A stretch of 64,000 bases of DNA from Spirosoma oryzicola (GCF_021233055.1 NZ_CP089539.1:265508-329507), one strand, 5' to 3'. Numbered from the stretch's first letter, positions 35,484-46,700 are shown. Numbers and translations are program-made. The notes: generated from the letters alone by a model not told the origin.

Positions 35484-36402
35484 AGATAGTAAAGCGTTAA
35501 ATTGAGATTATGGGTGTTATGAAAAGGAGAGCTAGTTAAAGGAGTCATTGAATACTTAACTATATGATAATAAATACAATACTATAAACTTCTACTTATG
35601 CATAGACTAACTTATTGTTGGTTTCTTTATCAGTAGACCAAACGTATGCATAGCTGCGGCAGGCATAACCCACCAATTATGTGTACTACGTGACTATAGG
35701 CTATTGTTATGTGTTCATAAACTCCTATGGTAGAGCGTATCCATTAAAAACTTTAACCATATGCTCACATTGATTATGATCGCAAAACTGGTCGTAATAA
35801 GCATGAGTGACTATCGCAGACTGCCCAAAAACTGTTCAATTTGTAACAAACGACTAAATTTGTTCCTTTTTAGAGCGATTTCACCTTATTAAGGTTCGTT
35901 ATCAGCCTTCACTACAAAACAGATGAGTGACGTTGACGGCTTGCACGACATTTAGCCAAGCTCTAGAAATAAGTTACATTCTTTATACTAAGCAACGTTG
36001 ACAGCTATCATAAGAAAAGATTGTGGCTGTTATACAACTCCGCCCAACTACTGCAAGTGACCTTTTCTGCCACTCGAGGTGTGAATGGTTAGAATAAATG
36101 CGGACGGAAAGCAGCCCTGTCGTTTTTTATACAGCGGATTATCAGAAAGCCGTGAAACTCAGTAACGTAATAATCGTATCAGGCAAAAATTTTTCCGTGT
36201 TAACTAAATTCATACAGCCGCTGCGTTTCAGAATGCGTTTTACCTGTAGATTTGTCCAGTTAGTAAATAGGATTACAAGGTTCATTACATAGACCATCCC
36301 TATCAATCATTCTGAATGAACTGGCCGATGACAGTTGGCCGGCCAAACCCTTTCCAGTTTACTTACGTTCAGGTAGGAGCGATCCATCAATACTAAGCGA
36401 TT
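35484..36402. other. 919-bp intergenic region without a recognised gene
   Basis: The longest gene-free stretch outside the origin. It separates the divergent secreted-protein and ATP-grasp genes and should hold both promoters. The left part is AT-rich. A 64-codon frame at 36098-36292 has no homology cue or typical start. No strong inverted repeat was seen. Confidence 0.5.
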
Positions 36403-37395
36403 ATGGCTGAATTAGTAAAACCCATTGGTATCTATTACGAACATCCTGACTGGTTTAAACCCCTCTTTGCCGAACTTCAACGGCGCAATATACCCTTTGA
36501 ACGAATTGATGCTACCCAGCATCGCTACAACCCCGCCGAAGCCGATAGCCCTTATTCGCTGGTCGTCAACCGAATGAGTTCGTCGGCTTACCTGCGCGGT
36601 AACGGACAAGGCATTTTTCACACCGCTGGCTACCTCACCCACCTCGAACAGATTGGCGTGCGTGTCATCAATGGCACCGTCGCTACCAGCATCGAAACCA
36701 ACAAGGCCCGACAACTGGCCCTGCTGGCTTCCCTAGGCTTATCTTTTCCTCAAACCCTGGTCGTTAATCACGTCTCGCAGGTGCTATCCGCAGCGCAAGA
36801 ACTACGCTTCCCAATTGTCGTTAAAGTCAACATCGGCGGAGCGGGGGCTGGTATTGTTCGCTTCGATACCCACGAAGGTTTGCAGGCAGCCGTTGAGACC
36901 AACCAGATTGATTTGGGTATCGACCAGACGGCATTGGTGCAGGAGTATATTCAGCCACGCGGGGGCCATATCGTCTGCGTCGAGACGCTCAACGGACGCT
37001 TTCTGTACGCCATTAAGGTCTTCACCACCGGTGAAAGCTTTAACCTCTGCCCTGCTGAGATCTGCGCGATTCCAGAGTCGCCATCAGCTGATTTCTGTCT
37101 GACCGAAGCGCCTAAGAAAGGCATTCATCCGGGCCGCCGGGCGGTGGAGGCCTATACCCCACCTGCCCAGATTATCGCAGCTGTGGAACGCATCGCCAAA
37201 ACTGCCCGCATCGACGTGGGGGGTGTCGAATACCTCATCGACGACCGAACCGGCGAAGTGCTCTTCTACGACATCAACGCGCTGTCCAACTTTGTGGCCG
37301 ATGCGGTCAACGTCGTTGGCTTCGACCCCTACGCCCGCTTCGTAGACTACCTCGAAGGCCAACTCGAAAAAACGCTTCTCTCCGAAAACGTATGA
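36403..37395 (+). CDS. ATP-grasp domain protein, RimK-like
   Basis: The 330-residue protein has the ATP-grasp order: an N-terminal alpha/beta domain, a central Lys-Gly-type lid (FPIVVKVNIGGAGAGIVRF near residues 142-160), and a C-terminal metal site (LIDDRTGEVLFYDINALSNF near residues 285-305) with Asp and Asn ligands for Mg. RimK-like enzymes join an amine to a carboxylate using ATP, for example adding Glu or amino acids to peptides or cofactors. The stop codon overlaps the ATG of the following monooxygenase remnant (ATGA), so the two were once translated together. The acceptor is unknown. Confidence 0.85.
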   Translation: MAELVKPIGIYYEHPDWFKPLFAELQRRNIPFERIDATQHRYNPAEADSPYSLVVNRMSSSAYLRGNGQGIFHTAGYLTHLEQIGVRVINGTVATSIETNKARQLALLASLGLSFPQTLVVNHVSQVLSAAQELRFPIVVKVNIGGAGAGIVRFDTHEGLQAAVETNQIDLGIDQTALVQEYIQPRGGHIVCVETLNGRFLYAIKVFTTGESFNLCPAEICAIPESPSADFCLTEAPKKGIHPGRRAVEAYTPPAQIIAAVERIAKTARIDVGGVEYLIDDRTGEVLFYDINALSNFVADAVNVVGFDPYARFVDYLEGQLEKTLLSENV

Positions 37396-37490
37396 AATTT
37401 GGTTATTGGATGCCCGTCTTCGGCGGCCGGTTACAAGAACTACCAGCAGTGACTGGCGGTTACGCAGTTGGAAAAGCAGGGCTCGCTTGA
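37392..37490 (+). pseudogene. Remnant of a luciferase-like flavin-dependent monooxygenase gene
   Basis: The frame opens with MKFGYWMPVFGG, the N-terminus of a luciferase-like monooxygenase subgroup (recognised from memory), and then leaves the family sequence and stops after 32 codons. The ATG overlaps the stop of the ATP-grasp gene. About 340 codons of the usual gene are missing, so an internal deletion most likely removed nearly the whole gene. An intact, different member of the superfamily lies 3 kb downstream. Confidence 0.6.
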
Positions 37491-37692
37491 AGATTATTCG
37501 GTTTCGAACCGGGGACTGCGAAGCGGTGATCCAGGTGAAAGCCTGACGTTGTTTTTAATTAATTCTAGACTATGTACCTGTTTTGTATTGACCCATATTC
37601 CATCAGTAGACAGGTTTATTTTTCGTAACCGGCGTTGGCTATGTTCCTGTCGTTCATGAGCCAGTTAATGCCGGTTATTTATCATTGTATTC

Positions 37693-39135
37693 ATGCGTAT
37701 AAAATCTCTTGACCAACTGCGGCAGGAAGCTGGCGAAAGCGGCAAATCCTCGCTTAAACGGTCGCTTGGTGCATTTAATCTTGTAGCCCTAGGAATCGGT
37801 GTTATCATCGGAGCCGGGTTGTTTTCCTTAACGGGCATTGCGGCTGCTAACCATGCAGGTCCTGCGGTGACACTTTCTTTTGTTGTGGCGGCTATCGGCT
37901 GTGCTTTCAGTGCCTTATGTTATGCCGAATTTGCTGCTATGGTACCCGTTGCGGGCAGCGCTTATACCTACGCCTACGCCACCCTGGGCGAACTGTTTGC
38001 CTGGATCATTGGCTGGGATCTGATCCTCGAATACTCCGTAGGAGCCGCTACAGTCGCTATCAGCTGGTCCCAGTACCTGACCCGTTTTTTGGCAAAATAC
38101 AATTTACAATTGCCTCCTCAATTGGTGCAATCACCGTTCGAATCTATAACGATGGCCGACGGCTCGGTAGTGAGTGGATTCATCAATCTACCTGCCGTAT
38201 TGATTGTCGTACTGGTTTCGGTGATTATCATCCGGGGTACGCAGGGGTCAGCGGTGTTCAATGCCATTGTGGTAAGTCTGAAAGTGCTGGTTGTTCTCGT
38301 GTTTATCGCTCTGGGCTGGCAATACATCAACCCCGCCAACTATTCACCGTACATTCCACCCAATACCGGTGTGTTTGGTGAATTTGGCCTGAGTGGGATT
38401 TTCCGGGGAGCGGGCGTCGTTTTCTTTGTTTTCATCGGTTTTGATATTGTGGCAACGATGGCGCAGGAAACAAAAAATCCACAACGCAACATGCCGATCG
38501 GGATTCTCGGTTCGCTGATTGTTTGTACCGTTCTTTTCGTCCTGTTTGGTTACGTTATGACGGGTCTGGCTAATTACACCGAGTTTAAAAATAGCGCAGC
38601 CCCGGTAGCGATTGCCATCGAAAAGACGCCGTATCAGTGGCTCAGTCAAGCGATTATTCTGGCTATTCTGATCGGGTACACATCCGTTATTCTGGTGGAT
38701 TTATTAGGACAGTCGCGGGTATTTTTCTCGATGAGCCGCGACGGATTGCTACCCCGCGCCTTCTCCGACATTCACGTTCGTTTTCAGACGCCCTGGCGCT
38801 CAAATATCCTCCTGTGCATCTTTATTAGTCTGTTTGCGGGCTTGGTACCCATCCGGGTTGTTGGCGAAATGACGAGCATTGGTACGCTGCTGGCATTTAT
38901 TCTGGTCTGTCTGGGCGTGCTGATTCTACGCAAACGACAACCGGATGCACCCCGCGCTTTCCGAACCCCCTGGGTACCCGTCGTACCGATTCTAGGCATT
39001 TTAACCTGTGCGGTTATGATGCTATCACTACCGCTCGATACGTGGATTCGACTCGTAGTCTGGCTAGCTATTGGCCTGGTCATCTACTTCGCCTACGGCA
39101 AGAAACGAAGCAAATGGCAGACGCTCGCTAAATAG
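37693..39135 (+). CDS. APC family amino acid permease 1
   Basis: The 480-residue protein has 12 membrane segments of the APC superfamily. The helix-1 signature is GVIIGAGLFSLTGIAA near residue 36, and YAEFAAMVPVAGSAYTYAYATLG near residue 77 is the conserved helix-3 region. The pattern is closest to cationic amino acid transporter/YfnA-type permeases. It imports an amino acid or small peptide precursor across the inner membrane. A second permease gene follows after 36 bp, and a monooxygenase gene after that. Confidence 0.9.
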   Translation: MRIKSLDQLRQEAGESGKSSLKRSLGAFNLVALGIGVIIGAGLFSLTGIAAANHAGPAVTLSFVVAAIGCAFSALCYAEFAAMVPVAGSAYTYAYATLGELFAWIIGWDLILEYSVGAATVAISWSQYLTRFLAKYNLQLPPQLVQSPFESITMADGSVVSGFINLPAVLIVVLVSVIIIRGTQGSAVFNAIVVSLKVLVVLVFIALGWQYINPANYSPYIPPNTGVFGEFGLSGIFRGAGVVFFVFIGFDIVATMAQETKNPQRNMPIGILGSLIVCTVLFVLFGYVMTGLANYTEFKNSAAPVAIAIEKTPYQWLSQAIILAILIGYTSVILVDLLGQSRVFFSMSRDGLLPRAFSDIHVRFQTPWRSNILLCIFISLFAGLVPIRVVGEMTSIGTLLAFILVCLGVLILRKRQPDAPRAFRTPWVPVVPILGILTCAVMMLSLPLDTWIRLVVWLAIGLVIYFAYGKKRSKWQTLAK

Positions 39136-39171
39136 CTACAATGCTGTAAACTACGTAAACGAAACAGACGG

Positions 39172-40473
39172 ATGGCATCTACGCCAACTACTTCACCGGT
39201 TCTGCTGCGGGGCATTGGCCGGTTTGATTTTATTGCGCTTATCATCAACATCACCATTGGTGCAGGTATTCTGGGCTTACCGGCCAAGCTGTATACACTG
39301 GTGGGCAGTTGGAGTTTGCTTGCCTACGGGGTCAGCGGCATTATCGTTACCCTGATCATCCTTTGTTTTGCCGAAGTAAGCAGCCGTTTTAGTGGTACGG
39401 GTGGTCCCTATTTGTACACGCGCCGGACTTTTGGGCCACTGATTGGCTTTGAGGTTGGCTGGCTATTCTGGTTATCGCGGGTGGCAGCCTTTGCGTCAAT
39501 CTGTAATTTATTCATCAGTTACGCGGCTCTTTTTCGACCCCAGCTTGCCAGTGGCTGGGAGCGCGCGGGCGTAATTACGGCACTCGTTCTGGGCTTGTCG
39601 CTGCTCAATTACGTTGGTGTGAAGCGGTCGGCTCGGATAAACACGTTATTTACACTTGCTAAATTAGGAGCTATTGGTCTGTTTGCCGCAGTGGGGTTAT
39701 TTTTCGTTAAAACGGAAGCATTCACTTGGCCCCCTTTCCCGGCTTATTCTCCTTTTTCTCAATCGGTACTTTTATTGATTTTCACATTTTCCGGTTTCGA
39801 TGTGGCAACAATACCATCGGGCGAGGTTCAGCAGCCGCAACGGACCGTTCCTATCTCTTTGCTAATAGCCATCGGAATGGTTGCTTTGCTGTTTATGGCC
39901 GTTCAGGTGGTCTGTATCGGTACGCTGCCCAATCTTACCCAGTCAGAACGGCCTCTCGCTGATGCGGCTACCCAATTCATGGGTCCGGTGGGCGGTTGGG
40001 TCATCACCGCCGTAGCCCTGTTAACAGCCATGGGAACCTTGCACGCTCTGATGTTGACAGGTCCCCGGCTCCTGTTTGCGATGGCGGAACAAGGGCAACT
40101 ACCTAGCTGGCTGGCCAGCACCCACTCCCGCTTTCGAACGCCGTACGTCGCCATTTTCGTGACGGCGGCTCTGCAACTTTTGCTGGCCATAACGGGCACC
40201 TTCCTGTATGCGCTGACCTTTAGCACCCTGATTCGACTGGCTTATTTTGCGTTGGTCAGTGCTGCACTACCCGTTTTGCGACTACGTACCGATGCACCGC
40301 CAGCCCAGTTTCAGGTAGCCGGCGGGTGGCTCATTTCCGGATTGGCGGTCGTGTTTTGCGGTTGGTTACTCAGCAATAGTTCAGCGGTAGAAGCGCGGGA
40401 CGTAAGCATAGCGATCGGTGTGGGCCTCCTTATTTTTGCGTTGATGCAGCGCCGACCAAAACCACGCCAATAG
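39172..40473 (+). CDS. APC family amino acid permease 2
   Basis: The 433-residue protein has 12 membrane segments, helix 1 NITIGAGILGLPAKLY, and the helix-2/3 region FAEVSSRFSGTGGPYLYTRRTF. It is not a close copy of permease 1: it is shorter and has an APC-type (AAT-like) N-terminus. Having two different permeases in tandem suggests that the cluster handles two related substrates or import plus exchange. The following monooxygenase gene starts 31 bp after it. Confidence 0.88.
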   Translation: MASTPTTSPVLLRGIGRFDFIALIINITIGAGILGLPAKLYTLVGSWSLLAYGVSGIIVTLIILCFAEVSSRFSGTGGPYLYTRRTFGPLIGFEVGWLFWLSRVAAFASICNLFISYAALFRPQLASGWERAGVITALVLGLSLLNYVGVKRSARINTLFTLAKLGAIGLFAAVGLFFVKTEAFTWPPFPAYSPFSQSVLLLIFTFSGFDVATIPSGEVQQPQRTVPISLLIAIGMVALLFMAVQVVCIGTLPNLTQSERPLADAATQFMGPVGGWVITAVALLTAMGTLHALMLTGPRLLFAMAEQGQLPSWLASTHSRFRTPYVAIFVTAALQLLLAITGTFLYALTFSTLIRLAYFALVSAALPVLRLRTDAPPAQFQVAGGWLISGLAVVFCGWLLSNSSAVEARDVSIAIGVGLLIFALMQRRPKPRQ

Positions 40474-40504
40474 TGCCACAATATGAATAAAAGCCGTTTA
40501 TTTC

Positions 40505-41635
40505 ATGCTTCATCATCCTATTCAATCAGTTCCGGTACGAACGACCCAACGGGCATGCGAAGTAGCCTGGTTTTCTGACCTTTGCGGAGAAGACACCGAA
40601 TTTCTGAGTGTACGCGACCCGGCTCGTAGCACCTTCGCCCATTGTCGAACGATTGCCCTCAAGGCCGACCAGTTAGGTTTTAATAACTTACTGCTGCCGA
40701 CCTCATACATGGTTGGCCAGGAAGTCATTCCATTTGCGGGTGGCGTTGCGCCTGATCTAACGCAAATCAGTCTGCTGACCGCTATCCGCTGTGGGGAACT
40801 ACATCCACCTATGCTGGCCCGGACGCTGGCTTCGCTCGACCATATGCTGCAAGGGCGACTGACGATCAATATAATTAATTCCGATTTGCCCGGCTACCGC
40901 GAAGACGCCAATTTTCGTTACCAGCGTTGCGCCGAAACCATTCAGATCCTGAAACAAGCCTGGACGCAGGACCGGATTGAACACGACGGACCTGTCTACG
41001 GTAAAATCAGTCTGGACACAGCCCCTGTCCGACCCTATCAGCAAAACGGCGGTCCGTTACTTTATTTTGGGGGCACTTCCGATGGAGCACGCGACGTCTG
41101 TGCCCGCTATTGTGATGTGTTTCTGATGTGGCCCGAAAGCGAGGAAATGCTATACGCCAACATGCAGGACGTAGCTGAACGGGCCGACCGACTCGGACGA
41201 ACCATCGACTTTGGACTGCGAATTCATGTTATCGTCCGGGAAACCGAGGCCGAAGCGCGCGCCTGGTCAACGCATATTATGTCGAAGTTCGATCCGGTAC
41301 GGGGGGCCGCCTTAAAAAATGCGTCCCAAAGTTCGTGGTCACTGGGTGTAAAACGGCAAAATGAGCTGCGCCAAATGGCCGATTCAGACGGGTTTGTCGA
41401 GCCGTTGTTGTGGACCGATATTGGCAAAGCGCGGTCGGGTGCTGGCGGAGCATTGGTGGGCAGCGCCGATCAGATTGTTGAGAAAATAAATCGGTACATG
41501 GACATGGGTATGCGGAGTTTTATTTTCTCGGGTTATCCACTTATCGAAGAAGCTGATTATTTCGCAAGCTTAGTATTGCCCAAGCTACCGACGATCTCGC
41601 TGTCTGTTCAACAGGGGCGACGACCACAGACCTGA
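40505..41635 (+). CDS. LLM class flavin-dependent monooxygenase, SsuD-like
   Basis: The 376-residue protein has the bacterial-luciferase TIM barrel: an N-terminal EVAWFSDLCGED, LGFNNLLLPTSY near residue 57, GRLTINIINSDLPG near residue 118, and GGTSDGARDVCARYCDVFL near residue 187, the typical flavin-binding order. The length and motifs are like alkanesulfonate monooxygenase SsuD and relatives, which use reduced FMN to break C-S or C-N bonds. No flavin reductase gene is adjacent. It closes the ATP-grasp/permease group; a sigma factor gene begins 167 bp later. Confidence 0.87.
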   Translation: MLHHPIQSVPVRTTQRACEVAWFSDLCGEDTEFLSVRDPARSTFAHCRTIALKADQLGFNNLLLPTSYMVGQEVIPFAGGVAPDLTQISLLTAIRCGELHPPMLARTLASLDHMLQGRLTINIINSDLPGYREDANFRYQRCAETIQILKQAWTQDRIEHDGPVYGKISLDTAPVRPYQQNGGPLLYFGGTSDGARDVCARYCDVFLMWPESEEMLYANMQDVAERADRLGRTIDFGLRIHVIVRETEAEARAWSTHIMSKFDPVRGAALKNASQSSWSLGVKRQNELRQMADSDGFVEPLLWTDIGKARSGAGGALVGSADQIVEKINRYMDMGMRSFIFSGYPLIEEADYFASLVLPKLPTISLSVQQGRRPQT

Positions 41636-41802
41636 ACGAAAAAATTGGGTTTGCCTGACACCGAAATAGATTACCGTTAAGTATAAAAAAGTGTTTGTTA
41701 CTTGATACGAAAAAGACTGCGTTTCGGTTCTAACCCTGTCTGCCTGTTAAACTACAGCGAACATTAACTAGATAATCGATCACCTTACATTCACCTGGTT
41801 AC

Positions 41803-42375
41803 GTGAGCGAGCAACAACTTTGGGAAGCCTTTCAGGAAGGCGATGAAGAAGCGTATACACAGCTTTATCAAAATCACGTCCGGGCGATGTACCGGTATGG
41901 CATGAGTTTGGTAGCGGTTTCGGAAGCGTTTGTATTAGATTGTGTACACGATGTTTTTACGGAAATATGGGCGAAACGAACACGGCTCACCACACCGGAC
42001 AATGTTCGTCATTACTTGTTGAAAGCGCTTAAAATACGCATTGTTCACCTTCTCGAACGAAAAGAGCGACCGAATAAACCCCTGACCGAAACCGACTACG
42101 AACTTCTGTGGGCAGAACCCAATGACCTGGAATTATTGGAAGAACTGGAAGCGGCCAGCACACGGCAACAGCGATTGGAACGGCTCATTGCCCAGCTCCC
42201 CCCCCGTCAGCAGGAAGCTTTGAAATTACGTTTCGTGGAAAATATGGATTACACTCAAATTGGCGAGATACTGGACGTTAACCAGCAATCCGCTAAGAAC
42301 CTGGTATTCCGGGCCGTAGAAAAACTTCGAGGTTGGGTTGCTCTCTTATTTTTAACTTTTTCAACTTTTTTTTAG
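41803..42375 (+). CDS. ECF RNA polymerase sigma factor (FecI-like, Bacteroidota type)
   Basis: The 190-residue protein has sigma-70 region 2 (RYGMSLVAVSEAFVLDCVHDVFTEIW) and region 4 (LPPRQQEALKLRFVENMDY followed by TQIGEILDVNQQSAKNLVFR). The start codon is GTG. An unusual Phe/Leu-rich tail (WVALLFLTFSTFF) might contact the membrane or the anti-sigma factor; such tails also occur in other Bacteroidota sigma factors. The FecR-type anti-sigma gene follows 55 bp downstream, then SusC with an STN domain, the classic cell-surface signalling trio. The SusCD genes and perhaps the ATP-grasp block are its likely targets. Confidence 0.92.
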   Translation: MSEQQLWEAFQEGDEEAYTQLYQNHVRAMYRYGMSLVAVSEAFVLDCVHDVFTEIWAKRTRLTTPDNVRHYLLKALKIRIVHLLERKERPNKPLTETDYELLWAEPNDLELLEELEAASTRQQRLERLIAQLPPRQQEALKLRFVENMDYTQIGEILDVNQQSAKNLVFRAVEKLRGWVALLFLTFSTFF

Positions 42376-42430
42376 GTTTTAGTGAGTACGTTTTCCAAAT
42401 GCTGTCATCTACTGACAAATCCAGTAGCCT

Positions 42431-43534
42431 GTGCAGCCCGATTACAAGAATTTTTCAACCGCTGATTTTCTAACGGACGATTATTTCGTCTATCACCAGC
42501 TTCAGCCCACACCGCATTCGTCGCATTTTTGGGCAACCTGGCTCGAAGAGCACCCGCACCGACAGCAGGAATGGCAACAGGCCGTCGATTTACTGGCCGC
42601 TATCCGCTTAGGGCTTGACTCCTACGCGCAAACCTATTTACCGCAGGAGACTATTCAACAGCTTCTCGTTCGAATTCAGCAAACAAACGCCCAGATTGAT
42701 AAGACCGAAACACCGGTTCGCCGGATAGGATGGCGCCTGTGGGCAGCAGCCGCATCGGTTTTTCTGGTACTAGGCGTAACGATCTGGTGGCAAGCCCAAA
42801 CCCGTTCCTCCCCGTATGAGCAGCACCTGGCAACTCTCGATAAAACGGTTTCCGAAAAGGTAAACAATACCCAGCAAGTTCAAACGATTGACCTACCCGA
42901 CCGCTCCGTTGTCCGGCTGGCTCCGAAGAGTCGGTTAAGCTATTCTGTTGACTTCGGTCAGCACCAGCGAGTCATCTATCTTTCGGGCGAAGCGACGTTT
43001 TCGGTAACCAGAGATTCGCAACGTCCTTTTCTCGTGCATGCTAACGAAGTCGTTACGAAAGTTGTAGGAACCCAGTTTACCGTTCGGGCCTTTGCCGAAG
43101 AAAACCGGGTTCGGGTTCGGGTGCAATCCGGTCAGGTATCGGTCTACCGCGATCAGCAAACAAACTCGCCGATTCAGCAGAAAGGGGTGATGTTACTGCC
43201 CAATCAGCAGGTAGTCTTTAACCGAAATACGGACCAGTTCGATAAAATGCTGGTCGAAACACCCAGCTTAATAATCAGCCCAACCCGGCGGAAAAAAGGT
43301 CCGGCTTTTGTCTATAACGATACGCCCATTCCCCAAGTGTTGCAGGAATTAAAAGATGCTTACGGCATTGAGATCCGCTACAACAAGGAAGCATTAACCA
43401 ATTGCCAATTGAACTCCTCCATGACCAATGAATCATTCGAGCAGAAGCTGGAAATCATCTGCCGCACAATTGGCGCTACCTACGAAATGATTGACGGGCA
43501 GGTCATTATCAATGGCGGCACTTGTCAGAACTAA
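42431..43534 (+). CDS. FecR family anti-sigma factor
   Basis: The 367-residue protein starts with GTG. It has a cytoplasmic N-terminus (residues 1-95), one membrane segment (WRLWAAAASVFLVLGVTIWW, about 99-118), a periplasmic FecR domain (DLPDRSVVRLAPKSRLSYSV and GTQFTVRAFAEENRVRVRV), and a C-terminal DUF4974/secretin-like domain (FVYNDTPIPQVLQELKDAYG). It holds the sigma factor in check and receives a signal from the STN domain of the SusC receptor encoded next. The layout is complete with no broken motif. Confidence 0.93.
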   Translation: MQPDYKNFSTADFLTDDYFVYHQLQPTPHSSHFWATWLEEHPHRQQEWQQAVDLLAAIRLGLDSYAQTYLPQETIQQLLVRIQQTNAQIDKTETPVRRIGWRLWAAAASVFLVLGVTIWWQAQTRSSPYEQHLATLDKTVSEKVNNTQQVQTIDLPDRSVVRLAPKSRLSYSVDFGQHQRVIYLSGEATFSVTRDSQRPFLVHANEVVTKVVGTQFTVRAFAEENRVRVRVQSGQVSVYRDQQTNSPIQQKGVMLLPNQQVVFNRNTDQFDKMLVETPSLIISPTRRKKGPAFVYNDTPIPQVLQELKDAYGIEIRYNKEALTNCQLNSSMTNESFEQKLEIICRTIGATYEMIDGQVIINGGTCQN

Positions 43535-43734
43535 CGACTATCAGCTACAATTTACCTTTATTTTTCAAGTCTATTCAGTACAATATGAATCAATTCTACC
43601 TGCTTTCCGAACCCCAAAGTCAATGATAGGACCGGCTGCTTTCATGGCCCGGCGATTCCTTTATGACATTCTTCGTAGCGGCCAATGGACGCGTCCCTCC
43701 TACTCTTTTTGACCTTTTAAAACCAATCAATACG

Positions 43735-46700
43735 ATGAAAAACGTTAACCTTTACCTATTCAGGTTTATGAAACTCACGTGCCTGCAACTGTTACTGACG
43801 GTGCTATTCATGGGAGTCTCCTGGGCCAGCGATGTCACAGCCCAGGAATTACTCAACCGCCGACTAAGCCTTACAATACAGGATCAGAACATTAAGACCG
43901 TACTACGAAGCATTGAAAAAGCCGCTAGTGTCAAGTTTTCCTACAGTCCGCAAGTTGTACGCTCCCGGCAACTGGTTTCGATGCAGGTGCAGAACGGAAC
44001 GTTAAGAGAAGTGCTGGAAAAGCTGCTCGTACCGTTAAAAGTTAACTTCAGCATTTCTGGCGAACAGATCATCTTGGCCCGTACGGTTGACGAACCGGTT
44101 CGCATTCAGTTGGGTGAATCGGTCGAAGTCAACGAAGCACCCGCCGAACGAACCATAACAGGGGTTGTATCGGACGAAAAAGGGCAGGGATTGCCCGGTG
44201 TGAGCGTGATTGTAAAAGGCTCAACGCGTGGTTCGGTAACCGACGCATCAGGCACCTACCGCCTAACTATTCCCGATGGTCCACAGACTCTAGTTTTCAG
44301 CTTCGTGGGGTTCACGACTCAGGAGGTGACGGTTAGAAATCAAACCAACTTGTCTGTTCAGTTGCAACCCGATGTCAAATCCATCAATGAAGTTGTTGTT
44401 GTCGGCTACGGTTCGTTGAGTCGTAAGGAAGTGACAAGTGCCGTTACACACCTGTCTTCCTCGGATCTGTTGCGAGTAGGCAGCAATAGTCCGCTGATGT
44501 CGATTCAGGGAAAGGTAGCGGGTTTATCGATCACGAACACAGCCGCCGGTGATCCGAATTCGACGCCTAATATTCAACTTCGGGGTGCTTCTTCCCGAAG
44601 TGCGGGCTTAGGACCTCTGTTTGTCATTAATGGCGTGCCGGGCGGAAACTTGGATAACATCAACCAAAATGAAATTGAGTCGATTGATGTCCTGAAAGGT
44701 GGTGCAGCATCGGCCATCTACGGAACGCGCGGTAGTAATGGGGTGATTGTCATTACTACGAAGAAAGGCTCTTCGGAACCTCGTATTTTTTACGATGGCT
44801 ACACGTCCTTTGATTACATCACTAACAAACTCCATGTGCTGTCGAAAGAACAGTTTCTGGCGGACAAGCGCGGGGTTGATCTGGGTGGCGAAACCGATTG
44901 GATGAAAGCAGTTAGCCGTAATCCGGCTTTCTCGCAGAAGCATACCTTGCAGTTTTCGGGAGGCAATGGTCAAACTAACTACTTTGCTTCCGTCGACTAT
45001 CGGAACGCGACCGGTATTGATTTGCGCTCCGCGAAACGCGAATACGGTGGCCGGGTAAATATCAACCATACCTCGGCTAATAACCTGTATGCCATCACGT
45101 TTACGGCGGCTCCCCGTTACGCCAACACCAGTGGGGCCGATTACAGCGCCTTCAATTATGCCCTAACGCTCAATCCGACGCAGCCGATTTATGACAACAC
45201 AGGCCGGTATGCTTATATCACATCAGGTTTTTTCGCGAATAACCCTGTCGAGCGGGCTAAGAATGTACTGGCTCAGCAGGAAATCAAATACCTGGACATC
45301 AACGGTTCGTTTAAACTGAATCTGCTCAATAACCTGTCGACCCTGATAACGCTCGGCGAAGTAAGTGGCTCATTCCGGAACGAAAACTTCACGCCTTCTA
45401 CACTGTCTACGGTGGTAAACGGTACCAAGCGGAACTCCGCTTCGCAGGCGCTGGATGAACGCGATCAGAAAAGCTTTGAGTGGACGGGCAATTACGCGCT
45501 GGATGCTCAAAAGCACTCGGTAAAACTATTGGCGGGCTACTCCTATCAATATTTTACGTCATCGGGATTTAGTGCCTCCAACGAGAATTTCCCTTCTGAC
45601 ATATTGACGTACAACAGTCTGGGCACGGGTCTCTGGAATTTGCAGCAAGGCATTAACAACGTGGGGTCTTACCGGAACAACTCCAAGCTGGCCGCTTTTT
45701 TCGGACGCGTGAATTACGACTTCGACCAGAAGTATTACCTATCCGCCAGCTTACGCCACGAAGGATCGTCTAAGTTTGGTTACGACAACAAGTGGGGTAA
45801 TTTCCCGGCGGCTTCGGTGGGCTGGCGCATTACGCAGGAAAAATTTGCTCAGGGACTGCCCTGGTTGAACGAACTGAAACTACGAGCCGACTATGGCGTA
45901 ACGGGTAACCAGGATTTCGACAACTACCGCTCATTGGATACGTATAGTGGGTATGGTTACTATCTGTACAACGGTAGCTCCTATCAAGTGTGGGGACCGA
46001 GCCAGAATACCAACTACGACTTACGCTGGGAAAAAGCGATTAACTTCAACGTAGGTGTTGACTTTGACGTGTTTAAAAACAGCCGCCTGACGGGTAGCCT
46101 GAACTACTATGTTCGCACCAACAAAGACCTGCTGGGTTCATACACAGTAGCCAATCCGCCAAACGTGCAGGGTTCAACCTTTGCCAACGTAGGGACGATG
46201 AAGAATTCCGGCCTCGAAATTCAGTTGAGTGCAGCGGTTATTTCGAACAATGACTTTAGCTACAACGTCTCCTTTGCCGGAGCTACCAACGACAACAAAT
46301 TTGTTTCGTTCTCCAACGAAGCGTACAGGGGTCAGAACTTTGTCAACGTTGTTAGTATGCCCGCGCCCGGCAGCCCCGGCACGTCGCAGCGGTTACAAGA
46401 AAACACCCGGATTGGCAGCTTTTACATGTTAAGATCGGCAGGCGTCGATGAAACTGGTGCGTTGTTGGTGTACAACAAGAACGGGGATATCATCGTAGCC
46501 AATAAAGCGACGAACGATGATCGGCAGTTCGTTGGCAATGGTCTACCCAAATTCACAGCGAGCCTGACCAACAACGTCCACTACCGGAAGTGGGACCTAA
46601 GCGTATTTCTGCGGGGAACGTTTGGCTACAAGATTTTCAACACCTTTGCCTCCTATCTGGGAACGCCCGCTGCCCAGCAGAATGCCAACTTGTTAAGTTC

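Noticed and set aside
36098..36292. Short plus-strand frame in the 35.5-36.4 kb gap
   Set aside because: No recognisable family, poor start context and AT-rich surroundings.
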